Assembly (NCBI GenBank): GCA_965112735.1
Contig: OZ218958.1
Location: 1,178,001-1,242,000 of the forward strand
Reading direction: 5' to 3'
DNA length: 64,000 bases
Origin: Phaeosaccion multiseriatum
Taxonomy: Eukaryota; Ochrophyta, other classes
Made by a program: the position numbers and the translations under genes. This document shows, piece after piece, positions 36,601 through 45,053 of the stretch. Each line of letters opens with the position of its first letter. Positions within the stretch are counted from its first letter, which is position 1. The notes under the pieces were generated by a model that did no database searches, was not told the DNA's origin, and was given only the letters and a program-made list of their open reading frames with translations.

Positions 36601-37340
36601 AATGAGAGAGAGGGGGATGGGGGGGGGGGGGAAGGAGGAGTGAGGTGAGTGCGTCTCTCCATCCCGAGCGTAACAGAGATGAATGTGAGGTGTGTACATC
36701 TCCCCCATCCCGTCCGTGCGTGTACTCACAAGGTCGTTGAGGAAGTCTCCCTGAGGGTTTCCGCCCTCCTGGAGGTTTCCGCAGTTCCCGCCAAAGACAA
36801 ACACCTTCCAGTGGGGCACGGCGAACACACCCACGGCAGAGTGGTTCCATCTGTGGAGGGAGGGAGGGAGGGAGGGAGGGAGTGCGTGCATGAGTGTGTG
36901 AGTGAGTGAGTGAGTGAGTGCGTGAGTGCGTGAGTGAGTGCGTGAGCCAGTGAGTGAGAGAGTGAGTTGGTGAAGGGGTGATTGCGTCAGTGAGTGAGTG
37001 AGTGAGTGAGTGAGTGTGTGAGTGAGTGAGTCAATGAGTGACTGAGAGAGTGAGTGACTGATTGAGTGAGTGAGTGAGTGGGGAGGAGGGATCCAATGTT
37101 TCACACACGATTGGCGCTGTCCTTTCGCCAGACCTCCGCTTCTCTTCACCTACCGAGGTGGTCCCCAGGCCTCCTGCCCGCAGCCAGTGTCGAGGCGGCT
37201 CCACATCCACTCCTGCGTGTCAAGCACGAAGAGATCGTCGAACTGCTGCACACTGTTCCAGCCACCGCACACATAAATGTTGTTCTTCACCTGCGGGGAG
37301 GGGAGAGGAACGGGGAGAAGGAGGGAGGGAGTGGGAGCGA

Positions 37341-37371
<31 letters not shown>

Positions 37372-38266
37372 GAAGAGAGGTCAGAGGAGGGCGAAGAAGG
37401 AGAGTTGAAAAGTGCAACCCGTATACGGCTTCACTCCTCCTCACTCAATCACCACCACCTGCTGATACCCACTCGGTTCAGGCCGCTCCCCCCACCTTCC
37501 CTCCCTTCCCTCCCCTTCCTCGCCCACGTCCTCCCCTCCCCTCCCTCCTGCCCTGCCTCTCCCGTCCCCTCCTCTCCTCTCTCTTCCCCCCACCCCCACT
37601 CTCCTCCCCCCCGCCTCTCCCGTCCCGTCCCCTCCCGTCCTTCTCACTCACCACCACCCCTTGGTGCCCACTCCTGGGGTCCGGCAGCTCCCCTTGTGCA
37701 TCCATGGCATTCCAATCCCATGTGTCCATGTCAAGCACGTAGAGGTCGTTGAAGTCACGTCGGGAGAAACCCGGTCCTCCGTAACCGCCGAACACCACCA
37801 GGCTGTTGCCGATTACACTGTCACGTGTGTGCGTGTGTGTGTGCGTGTATGTGCGTGTGCGTGTGTGTGTGTGCGTGTGTGTATGTGTGTGTATGTGTGT
37901 ATGTGTGTGCGTGTGTATGTGTGTGCGTGTATGTATGTGGTGCATGTGTATGTATGTGGGATATGATATGTGTGTGTATACATAGTACGTGTGTGTGTGG
38001 AGACGCCATTGCAAGTGTGTGTATGGTGGGCTTGTGAGCGGGATGATACACTGATACAATCTAGTAACGCGAGCATGAAGCGGATGTCATTGTCAGTCCA
38101 TCCGATCCGTCCGTCCGTCCGTCCATCCGTCCGTCCGTCCACCAGAGGGGGCAGAGACGGAGGCCAGGAGAGACGACAAGCTTGACATTGCCCCCCGTGA
38201 GGCCACGCCAGTGGATAGACACACTTCCCATTTCACTTCCTTGCGAGACCTCTTCGACAAACAATG

Positions 38267-38297
<31 letters not shown>

Positions 38298-38817
38298 GTA
38301 AGGGACACTTCTTCCACTTCCCCTCACCTCGCCGTATGGGCCCCTCGGGGAGCAGGGCAGCCCTTCCAGTCCTTCTTAAACACCACCCCGCCCCCCTCCT
38401 TGTCGTCCGTCAATCCTGCCTGCGGCTGGGACCACTTGTCGGTTGTGGTGTCAAGGATCCAGAGGTCGTTGTACCGTACGCTGCTGCTGAAGAAACCGCC
38501 AAAGAGGATGAGGTTGCTGCGGTTGTGTACGGCCATACTGTGGTGCCAGCGGGCGGCGGGACCGTTGCCAGTAACGCTGCGGGAGGTTGAGCGGGTATAT
38601 ATATACACAGACATTTAGAGGGAGAAAGAGAGAGAGAGGGGGGGGAGGGGAGAGAAGAGAAAGAGTTGTTTAGTTACTCAGTTCACGACGGTCTCACGCT
38701 ACCTTGTTTGGCCGTTCCACGACTCTATCTCTCTTCCTCCTATATCCGTCTCTCTCCACCTTCTCCCTCCTCTGTCCCTCCCCTTTTCTCCCCCCTTGCC
38801 TCTCTTCCTCCTCTTCC

Positions 38818-38889
<72 letters not shown>

Positions 38890-39440
38890 TCACCTCGGTA
38901 TCCGTGTCCAATAGAACTCATTGGGGTTGCTCATGTCAAGCTTGTACAGCTCATCCACTGGCCCTGGCGGCCGCTTGGCCCCCGGACATCCGCCAAAGAG
39001 GTAGCCCGTGGAGCCCACTACAGTGAAGGAGTGGCCACTGCGCTTTGTGGGGGTGTCGCCCATGCACTTGGGCTTATCCCACGCCATCTCAGGAGGAGTT
39101 TGCTGGGGCGTGAAAGAGAGGGGATCAGGGTGGGGGTGCGGCGGCAAAGGATCCACGGCATCGTTGTGTAAGGAAGGGCGGCTAGGCATGACGACGAAGC
39201 TTGGAGTAAGGAAGTGCGGCTAGGCATGACGAGAGGCAAGATATTGTGTAGAGAGGTCGCAGAGAGCCAGATTTCGTAGTAGCGTCATGGTGAGAGGCAA
39301 GAGAGTGTTTGGAGAGGACACGCGAGAGCCAGGCTTCCGCCCCTGTGACATGCCGTGCCAAGACCAGGCATGTCGAAAAAGTCGGCCCAGAACCCCCTCT
39401 ACCGCACTCCCGTCGTGTATTTTTCTTTGTGACTCACCAT
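7837..39440 (-). CDS. ODA11: Outer-arm dynein alpha heavy chain (ODA11 type)
   Basis: The motor subunit of the axonemal outer dynein arm; it hydrolyses ATP and slides doublet microtubules. I traced 56 coding exons on the minus strand, and every junction keeps frame from ATG 39440 to TAG 7837 (4177 residues). Order: Kelch repeats, IPT/TIG, filamin-like Ig, tail, linker, AAA1-AAA4 with P-loops [24 protein letters not shown] and GVGGSGKQ, stalk with microtubule-binding tip, AAA5-AAA6, C-terminal domain. Kelch plus filamin-like domains on an axonemal heavy chain is the hallmark of the Chlamydomonas alpha chain; the C-terminus ([12 protein letters not shown]) is of the ODA beta/DNAH9 class. The AAA1 P-loop lies near residue 1393, so the tail is short. 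Fifty-three introns are GT-AG and two are GC-AG (after exons 14 and 32). The exon lists are in the five sub-entries below. Confidence 0.95.
9236..9319. repeat. (GACT)n microsatellite
   Basis: About 21 GACT units directly abut the 5' splice site of dynein intron 55; the donor itself (GTCAGTCAG on the minus strand) is part of the repeat array. Confidence 0.9.
10111..10181. repeat. (GT)n microsatellite
   Basis: A long GT dinucleotide run with a single A interruption, just upstream of the 3' splice site of dynein exon 55. Confidence 0.9.
10293..10745. repeat. (CTCA)n then (CCCT)n compound microsatellite
   Basis: About 300 bp of CTCA units change into about 150 bp of CCCT units in dynein intron 54. 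The + strand is entirely pyrimidine in the second part. Open frames across it encode only SLTH or SLPP repeats and are not genes. Confidence 0.9.
11827..11930. repeat. (CCCT)n microsatellite
   Basis: About 26 CCCT units immediately downstream of the 5' splice site of dynein intron 53. Confidence 0.9.
13389..13545. repeat. (CA)n-rich microsatellite
   Basis: An interrupted CA run in dynein intron 51 that reaches to the 5' splice site. Confidence 0.85.
13544..15876 (-). other. ODA11: Dynein exons 46-51: stalk and microtubule-binding tip
   Basis: Exons (minus): 15577-15876, 15242-15358, 14854-15057, 14488-14602, 14112-14236, 13544-13760. Exon 46 carries the outgoing coiled coil ([10 protein letters not shown]..., rich in K/E heptads). 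Exons 48-50 carry the microtubule-binding domain ([19 protein letters not shown] through [12 protein letters not shown]). Exon 51 is the returning coiled coil leading to AAA5. The spacing matches the normal antiparallel stalk. Confidence 0.9.
13862..14035. repeat. Purine-rich (GGAA)n/(GGGA)n tract
   Basis: Imperfect GGAA and GGGA units in dynein intron 50; pyrimidine-rich in the sense of the gene. Confidence 0.8.
16141..16275. repeat. CCACTGCCAT / CCCCTGCCAT minisatellite
   Basis: About 13 units of 10 bp in dynein intron 45, starting just after the 5' splice site. In gene sense the unit is GGATGGCAGT or GGATGGCAGG, the same word that recurs at many other intron ends. Confidence 0.9.
17571..17725. 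repeat. (CCCCT)n microsatellite
   Basis: Pentanucleotide pyrimidine array in dynein intron 42, ending near the 5' splice site. Confidence 0.85.
17952..18296. repeat. (GGA)n compound microsatellite
   Basis: About 340 bp of GGA units with GAC and GAA interruptions in dynein intron 41; TCC in gene sense. Confidence 0.9.
18334..18735. repeat. 42-bp minisatellite, about 9.5 copies
   Basis: Tandem 42-bp units (each with tatcgtagagac) in dynein intron 41. They start nine bases after the 5' splice site. Copies differ at a few positions (tatag/tacag, acaaa/accaa). The unit is 14 codons, and on the minus strand it stays open in the frame of exon 41 ([15 protein letters not shown] repeats). Confidence 0.92.
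19211..19307. repeat. (GGTA)n then (GGGA)n microsatellite
   Basis: A GGTA run followed by GGGA units in dynein intron 39, next to the 3' splice site of exon 40. Confidence 0.85.
19920..20210. repeat. (GGGGTAT)n heptamer-type array
   Basis: About 290 bp of GGGGTAT, GGGTATA and GGGGGTT units in dynein intron 38, with a larger imperfect duplication (a segment around 19960-20010 is repeated about 66 bp later). G-rich on the + strand. The heptamer looks telomere-like, but it is interstitial and not a known telomere unit. Confidence 0.85.
20562..20595. repeat. (GGGA)n microsatellite
   Basis: Short GGGA run in dynein intron 37. Confidence 0.8.
20693..20792. repeat. (CA)n microsatellite
   Basis: Interrupted CA run in dynein intron 37, ending at the 5' splice site. 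Confidence 0.85.
21105..21770. repeat. 35/38-bp minisatellite with 73-bp higher-order repeat
   Basis: About 18 copies in dynein intron 36. Each carries AGCATGCATG. In the left part, 35-bp and 38-bp monomers alternate, the longer one having three extra C before CATATG, so the real period is 73 bp (five copies). In the right part only 35-bp monomers remain. Several frames on both strands are open for over 200 codons because of the repeat, and none is a gene. Confidence 0.93.
22317..22520. repeat. (GGGA)n / (GGAA)n tract
   Basis: About 200 bp of purine units in dynein intron 34, upstream of the 3' splice site of exon 35; pyrimidine-rich in gene sense. Confidence 0.85.
23097..23160. repeat. GGATGGCAGTGG motif copies with G run
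   Basis: Two GGATGGCAGTGG words separated by about 30 bp and a G run (23122-23139) in dynein intron 33. Confidence 0.8.
23548..23713. repeat. (GGA)n microsatellite
   Basis: GGA/GAA array in dynein intron 32, close to the 3' splice site of exon 33. Confidence 0.9.
24211..24455. repeat. (GGGA)n compound microsatellite
   Basis: GGGA units with GAGA interruptions in dynein intron 31. Confidence 0.85.
25268..25460. repeat. Decayed copy of an exon end plus tandem CCACTGCCATCC repeats
   Basis: Positions 25272-25318 repeat the 3' end of dynein exon 29 (25486-25532) with about five mismatches. Next to it are about 2.5 tandem copies of a ~61-bp unit carrying CCACTGCCATCCCACTCTG and CCCATACATCCACTACC. 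All lie inside intron 29. Confidence 0.85.
25786..26020. repeat. (GAGAGG)n purine tract
   Basis: Imperfect GAGAGG/GGGAGA array in dynein intron 28. Confidence 0.8.
26261..26505. repeat. (GGGGA)n microsatellite
   Basis: Pentanucleotide purine array in dynein intron 27 with a few GGGCA and GGGAA units. Confidence 0.9.
26729..26774. repeat. (GGTT)n microsatellite
   Basis: About 11 GGTT units in dynein intron 26. Confidence 0.85.
27178..27308. repeat. (GGA)n microsatellite plus G run
   Basis: About 38 GGA units ending in a G run, immediately upstream of the 3' splice site of dynein exon 26, where in gene sense it supplies the pyrimidine tract. Confidence 0.9.
27415..27647. repeat. (CA)n microsatellite
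   Basis: About 230 bp of interrupted CA/CG-CA run in dynein intron 25, ending at the 5' splice site. Confidence 0.9.
28312..28394. repeat. (CCCT)n microsatellite
   Basis: About 20 CCCT units in dynein intron 23, next to the 5' splice site. Confidence 0.9.
28616..28696. repeat. (GGTA)n / (GGTG)n microsatellite
   Basis: GGTA and GGTG units in dynein intron 22. Confidence 0.85.
28973..29034. repeat. (GACCAACA)n short tandem array
   Basis: About six copies of an ACGACCAACAG-type word in dynein intron 21. Confidence 0.8.
29197..29420. repeat. (GGGA)n / (GGCA)n tract
   Basis: Purine-rich array in dynein intron 20, upstream of the 3' splice site of exon 21. Confidence 0.85.
30229..30440. repeat. 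(GAGT)n microsatellite
   Basis: Imperfect GAGT array in dynein intron 18. Confidence 0.85.
31084..31206. repeat. (CCCA)n / (CGCA)n microsatellite
   Basis: Interrupted CCCA array in dynein intron 16, reaching the 5' splice site. Confidence 0.85.
31696..31793. repeat. (CCCT)n microsatellite
   Basis: About 24 CCCT units in dynein intron 15. Confidence 0.9.
32268..32412. repeat. (GGA)n microsatellite
   Basis: About 45 GGA units in dynein intron 13, directly at the 3' splice site of exon 14. Confidence 0.92.
32844..32976. repeat. GGATGGCAGT minisatellite
   Basis: About 12 units of 10 bp in dynein intron 12, immediately upstream of the 3' splice site of exon 13. In gene sense this is CCACTGCCATCC repeated up to the acceptor. 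Confidence 0.92.
33452..33638. repeat. (GGA)n microsatellite
   Basis: About 60 GGA units in dynein intron 11, with regularly placed GAA interruptions. Confidence 0.92.
34763..34920. repeat. (GGA)n microsatellite
   Basis: About 50 GGA units in dynein intron 9. Confidence 0.9.
35481..35518. repeat. (GGA)n microsatellite
   Basis: Short GGA run in dynein intron 8, upstream of exon 9. Confidence 0.85.
36051..36200. repeat. (GGA)n microsatellite
   Basis: About 48 GGA units in dynein intron 7, directly at the 3' splice site of exon 8. Confidence 0.92.
36857..37080. repeat. (GGGA)n then (GAGT)n microsatellite
   Basis: GGGA units at the 3' splice site of dynein exon 6 change into an imperfect GAGT array. 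Confidence 0.85.
37829..37960. repeat. (GT)n-rich microsatellite
   Basis: Interrupted GT run in dynein intron 3, next to the 3' splice site of exon 4. Confidence 0.85.
38263..38298. repeat. (CA)n microsatellite
   Basis: CA run in dynein intron 3, just downstream of the 5' splice site. Confidence 0.85.
38818..38890. repeat. (CT)n then (CA)n microsatellite
   Basis: CT run followed by CA run at the 5' splice site end of dynein intron 2. Confidence 0.9.
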
Positions 39441-39918
39441 GATGAGCGTCCCTGCGATGTCCTCGAGGACAGCACGTGCAGGTGCTCCTGATGCCTCCTC
39501 CCCCCCTCTTCTCTTCCCCTCTCCCCCTCACTCCAGGCGAGACGAGAGTCGACCTCCGTCGCCTCTTGCTCTTCAGGCTCCGACTTTACCCCCCACTGCA
39601 CCCCCTTCTGCAGATGCACAGCTGCAGCTCTCCGGCTTGCAGTGCTGTGCTTAGGGTGCTCTTTCTGCTATCTCTCCTCGTAAGCGACGCTTGCGGCACG
39701 CTGTAACGGCTGCAGTTTCAGTTTTTTTGCCTTTTCGTTACGGAATCTGAGTGAGAGAGAGAGGGGAGAACGAGAGAGGAGGAGGATAGGAGCAATGATG
39801 GAGATATCCACCAGAAGGAAGGACTCGTGATGAACTGCTGAATGCCTCAGCGGTGGCGGCAGTAGAGAAGCAGCGGCAGTAGAGAAGAAAATAGCAGCCG
39901 CAGCAGCAGGAGCCCAAA
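39441..39918. promoter_or_regulatory. Divergent promoter region between ODA11 and SPEF2/CPC1
   Basis: 478 bp separate the two start codons. It must hold both 5' leaders and both promoters. It has a T run (39721-39727), a purine-rich stretch (39751-39792) and a CAG/CGG-rich leader before the SPEF2 start. I looked for a full RFX X-box palindrome (GTTGCCATGGCAAC type) and for TATA boxes and did not see a clear one. Co-regulation of the two axonemal genes is inferred from arrangement only. Confidence 0.6.
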
Positions 39919-40749
39919 ATGTCTGAGCTGCTACTACGGTGGCTCAATGAGGAGGTGGGGCTGGAGACGGCCGTACTCAACCTCCAGGAAGACTTTAGGA
40001 ATGGATATCTGCTGGGAGAGCTCTTGTTTCTGCACAACCAGCAGGTGAGTGTGACGGTAACACAAGGGGAACGAACGGGCAGACCCATCAGAAGTCAAGT
40101 GCACCAGAGTATTACATACAGTATATAGAATAGCGACACGAACAATAAACGCGATCGCAGTGTCGCACTCTTTACATTCCTAGGTGTCGCCTTGTCTTCC
40201 ATCGCTTCCCTTATCTTCTCACCTCTCTTCTACACAAGCTGCTAATCTCCCTTCATCCACCCCCCTCCCCACCCCACCCCTCAGCCCGACTTTAAGCAGT
40301 GCTTCCGAGATGAGGGGGCATCCGCGGTGATGGTGCAGAATTACTCCCTGCTAGAGCCCACACTGCGCGGCCTCAACGTACCATTCGATGCCCCCGCCGC
40401 GTTCAACATGATGCACGGCAAGGGAGACACCACTGCAGCGGTGCTATACCATGTCAAGATGAAGCTCGACAGACTGGAGCGCTTCTCGCACCCCATCAGT
40501 GTCCGCACACGCAGCCTCGGGCCAGACGGTATGGTGATGATGGATGACGCTCACCAGCAGCAATCGGCCCTCGCCCTGACCGCTACAGGTGGAGGAGACA
40601 CGGGAGGAGGAGGGGGGGGGTACTCGGGCAGCGGCTTCATCCGCCCCCTCCCCAACCTTTCTCAGCGCCTGAGCAAGCCCCAGTTCGACTCGGCGTCGCA
40701 CACAATCTTCGTTGCTTCCATCAAGCAGATGGTGCAGGTACGTAGCATT

Positions 40750-40811
<62 letters not shown>

Positions 40812-43800
40812 CCTTGTGAGGAGCGGAGCGCCACAAGCCCTGCTGACAACGAGTCGACCTTTTGCCCGTCTGTCTGTCTGTCTGTCTGTCTGCCTGCCTG
40901 CCTGCCCCTGTGCACCTGCCTGCCTTTCTTCCCTTTGCTTTGAAGCGCGAACTCCTCCCTCATCAAGTCTTGGTTCTTCTGCCTCCGTCCCTCCGTCGCT
41001 CCTTTTCCCCCTCTCCCCGTCTCCCGCTCTCGCCCTCTTTCTCTCTCCCCTCTCCCCTCCCCTCCTCTCCTCTCCCCTCCTCCTCCCCTCCTCCCCCTCT
41101 CTCCCTCCCCCCCCCCCCCTATCCCTCACTACCCTCTCTCTCTCTCTCTCTCTCTCTCGACCCTCTTAAGGACCAACGTGATGTGAACATGGCCCGTGTG
41201 CTCAAACCCTTCGAGGAGGAGGGACAGTTCCAACGCACCCTCGCCCACGAGCGTCAGCTGCAGACACTGACGGAAATGGACCTACTCACAGATGCCATTC
41301 GAGCGCAGAACCAACAGGTGCTGCTGCAGAAGAAGGCCGCCTCCATCTCACAGCAGCGCATGAGCACCAAGGTAAGCGAATGAGTGCGTGGGTTGGAGGG
41401 AGTCTTATCGATGATCCACACGTGGTCACGGTTCGACATGAAAGTCACATGGTTCCATGGTCACCTGCTAAGGGCTTCACTCTCTAGAGAACCCCGTGCT
41501 TACTCCCTCTCTCTCTGTCCCTCTTCCCCTTTGTCGTCGTTCTTCCTTTCGCCGCAACAGGAGTGGCAAATGAACCGAAGGAGAGCAAGAGCGAGAGAGA
41601 ACTCTGCCAAGCGATTCCAAGCTGCCCGTGACCGGGCCCGGCACTCGTGGGAGCAGGCCTGTCGAGAGGCAGACCAATACGCTGTGGTGAGCGATATTCA
41701 GACCTTCGAGGACAGGCTACAGGAGGTAGTTGCTGCTTCCAGCGCCAACGCCATGATTGGGGGAGGAGGAGGAGGAGGAGGAGGAGGAGGAGGAGGAGGA
41801 GGAGGAGGAGGAGGAGGAGGAGGAGGAGGAGGCAGTGGTAACCAGCGAGAGGAGGAGGAGGACAGCGACCAAATGAACTGCGCCTCTCTACTGCGCCATG
41901 GCAAGCTGGATGGACGGACCCTGCAGGCGGGCTTCCTCCGGCAAATGACGGCCATGCTGGAGGCGAGGGAGGAAGGTGGAGGAGGGGCGGGCAGCAGCGG
42001 CGGAAACCCCAGGGACATGCGGAGGAGGAAGTTCCTGAGTCAGGTGAGTGGGTGTGTGGTGTGTATCGATCGATGTCAAGTATCGCAGTCATCGATGTAT
42101 CGATTCGGTATCGAATTGGAGATCGAGCTCTTTGAGTGGCGTTGGCAATTCAAGTCATATCATGGTATGATGGTGCCTTTTTCCACACCGAAACTCTAGC
42201 TAGCTACCCAGCCCGGTGGTTTAAAGGAGCTGAAACTGACCCTGAATCATACATCTCCGCCGTCTGTAACTGCCAAAACTTGCCAACATCAACATCAACA
42301 TCAACCAACAGGTAGAGCAGATCCAAACGGCCGAGTACCGAGAGGAGGCTCGAGACAAGCTCTGCGCGGAGCTGAGTCGGTGCTGCGCGGTGGAGGAGGT
42401 GGTTGAGGAGAGAAGGGAGGAGCTCATGCGTTACAAGCAAGTCATGAAGCTCAACAGGGAGTTCCGGTAAGTGGGAGGAGGAGGAGGGAGGGGCGATCTC
42501 CTTGTATTCATTTCATGTGTTATGTGAAAGCGCCGTCGCAAGTGCTCAGCGCTATGCAGTGCTCACCCTCCCTCGTCTCCCCCCCCGCTCCTCGCCACCC
42601 CTCTTCTCCCCTCCTCTCCCCTCCCCCTCCCTCCCCTTCCACCCCACTCCACTCCCTCCCTCTTGCCTCCCCTCCTCTCCCCTCCCCCTCCCACGCCCTC
42701 CGCTCCCCTCCCCTCCCGTCCCCTCCCCTCCCCTTCCCCTCCCCTCCTCTGCCCCCCCCCCCCCCTCCCCTCCCCCCTCCCTACACCCTCCCAGCGAGAA
42801 GCAGTACTTGTCCCAGGAAGACATCGACGCCGAGAACGCCTTCTTGTGCGACAAGATGGCCCACGACCTCGACCGAGTCGCGTACGAACAAGACCTTCGA
42901 GCCCAAACCGAACGTTACGCCCTCAGAACGGAGGCCTCCGCCAAAATTGAGGCCTCCAGAGTGGAGCATTTGGTGAGAGATGTGTTCCAAGAGGTGTTGG
43001 AGGTGGTGAGTGAGGTGGTGAGTTTCCGAGCCTACACGCGCTATAGCGGAGGACAGGTCGTGTGGGAGGATGCAGACGCTGCTGTGGCGGTGATTGCTCG
43101 AGCAAGACAAGGAGAAGAAGGAGGAGGAGGAGGAGGAGCAGGAGGAGGAGGAGGAGGAGGAGGAGAGCAGGCACCGCAGTCTCAGGGAGCAGCAGGAGCA
43201 GCAGCAACTGCACCACCTGCCGCAGCAACCGCGGTGGGAACGGGGGCAAAGAGCGGAGCGGCGAGGAAGGCTAGCCGTAAGGCCAGTCGCAAGCCGAGTC
43301 AAGCGCCCCATCCGACCCCCACCTCCGCTGCTGCTGTACCACCAACTGCTGCTGCTGCTGCTGCGGCTGGCAACGACGCTGCGGGTGCGCGTGGGGCTCC
43401 TTTCCCTGCGACAAGCACTCGGGGTGCTGCCAGCAAAGAGGAGGGGCGGGGAGTTGATACGCTTATGCCTGCTGCGACATGGGGGGATGTGAAGCGGTCC
43501 TTCGTCCGGGGAGGAGGCATGCTTCTGGGCGCTGTCTTGGATGATGGAGGTGTGAGGGACGGTGAACCCCTCCCCCTCGAAGGCCGGGAGTGGGGCAAGG
43601 CAGTGATGATGCGGGCGGCCGGCCCCAGGGCCCGACGGGCGAGCGGAGGCTTCTCTCGGGGGGGGCAGCTGACGGCGCTGGCGGAGTTTTTGGACGAGAG
43701 CGAGTTGGTGGACTACTTACGGATGGCGGGGTGGTGGGCGACGGCGGCATCTACAACGGATCACCAACGCGGTGAGCAGGCACAGACAGAAGAGAGTGCA

Positions 43801-45018
43801 GATGGTCTTCTTCTTACCGAGGGAGCGGCGGAAGATGTACAGGCAGAGGGAGAGGCAGAAGGAGAGGGAGAGGGAGAGAGACAGGGCGAGAGCGATGCAT
43901 GGGCTGACGTGGCGAGGAGTGTGCTGGACCGCGTGCCCCCTCAGTTCGGGCTGGCGGAGGCAGTGGTGGAGACCCGTCTCGCTGCCTCGCCCCTGCCCCC
44001 GCCGCCCCCGCGTCCTGCTGTCCCGTACTACCCCGTGCGAGTGTGCTTGAGTGGCCCACCCTTCTCCGGCAAGAGCGAGCAGGCGATGCGCCTCGCCATG
44101 AAGCACCATCTCAAGCCTCTCTCCGTTGGGGCGCTGCTGGAGGAGGCGATGGAGGCAGGAGCCAAGGCGCTTGCCGACCCCACTTCCTCACTGAGCGCCA
44201 CCACCGCCGCCGCCGCCGCAGAGGGAAGTGGTGGTGGTCGTGGTGTGGAGCAAGGAGGAGGGAAGGTAGGGGAGCAAGCAGCGCAAGCAGCAGCGGCGGT
44301 CGCAGCAGTAACAGCAGCAGCAGCACCAGCAGCAGCAGGAGGAGGAGGAGGAGGAGAAGAAGAAGGAGGAGGGGGTGATCAGAAGGTCGAGGGGGAAGAG
44401 GAGCAGGCGGACAACGGGCAGAGGGCAGAGGAGGGTGCCAGTGGCGGCGAAGGAGAAGGAGAAAGAGAAGGGGTGGAAGGGGAGCCTGAAGGGCAAGAGG
44501 CACGGGAGGAGAGGAGGAGGAAGAGTGAGAAGGAGAAAGAGGTGTCCTTGCCGCCGCCGACGCTACAACGGGCGCTAACTCGTCGAGGCTCCATCCCCGT
44601 ACGCACCCTCACCCCCCTGGAGAAATTGGGTATCTCGGCCCAATCCATCATGCTCAAGGGCCAACCCGTACCCGACCACATCTATGTCGGGGTCCTGGTA
44701 GAGGCCATCATCGCCATGCGGGAAGAGAAAGAGGTGCATTTGGATGGTATCGAGGGCCCATACCACGGCTGGGTGGTCGATGATTTCCCTGAAACGGCGG
44801 CCCAGGTGGAAATGTTGGAGGCGGCCTTGTCAGGTTTCCGAGAGGGCGAATTTTATCCGCATCGTTCGGAGAGGCAGTCTCGCGTGGCTGGGCCCCTGTT
44901 TTTGGACAAGGGGGGGAGGGCAGGAGGAGGGGGAGGAGGAGGAGGAGGAGGAGGAGGAGGAGGAGGAGGAGGAGGAGGAGGAGGAGGAGGAGGAGGAGGA
45001 GGAGGAGGAGGAGGAGGA

Positions 45019-45053
<35 letters not shown>

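Larger units (their letters stand above)
34348..39440 (-). other. ODA11: Dynein exons 1-10: Kelch propeller, IPT and filamin-like head
   Basis: Exons (minus): 39438-39440 (the ATG alone), 38894-39102, 38328-38576, 37652-37817, 37154-37290, 36730-36850, 36333-36489, 35867-36045, 35219-35449, 34348-34647. Exons 2-7 (residues 2-347) carry Kelch blades, each with FGG/CGG followed by W at blade ends ([50 protein letters not shown]). Exon 8 begins an IPT/TIG fold ([15 protein letters not shown]). Exon 10 is a filamin-type Ig repeat ([17 protein letters not shown]). In Chlamydomonas these N-terminal domains of the alpha chain lie near the doublet and neighbouring arms. Confidence 0.9.

Noticed and set aside
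39441-39918. RFX X-box in the divergent ciliary promoter
   Set aside because: No convincing GTNRCC...RGYAAC palindrome was seen, only half-site-like words.
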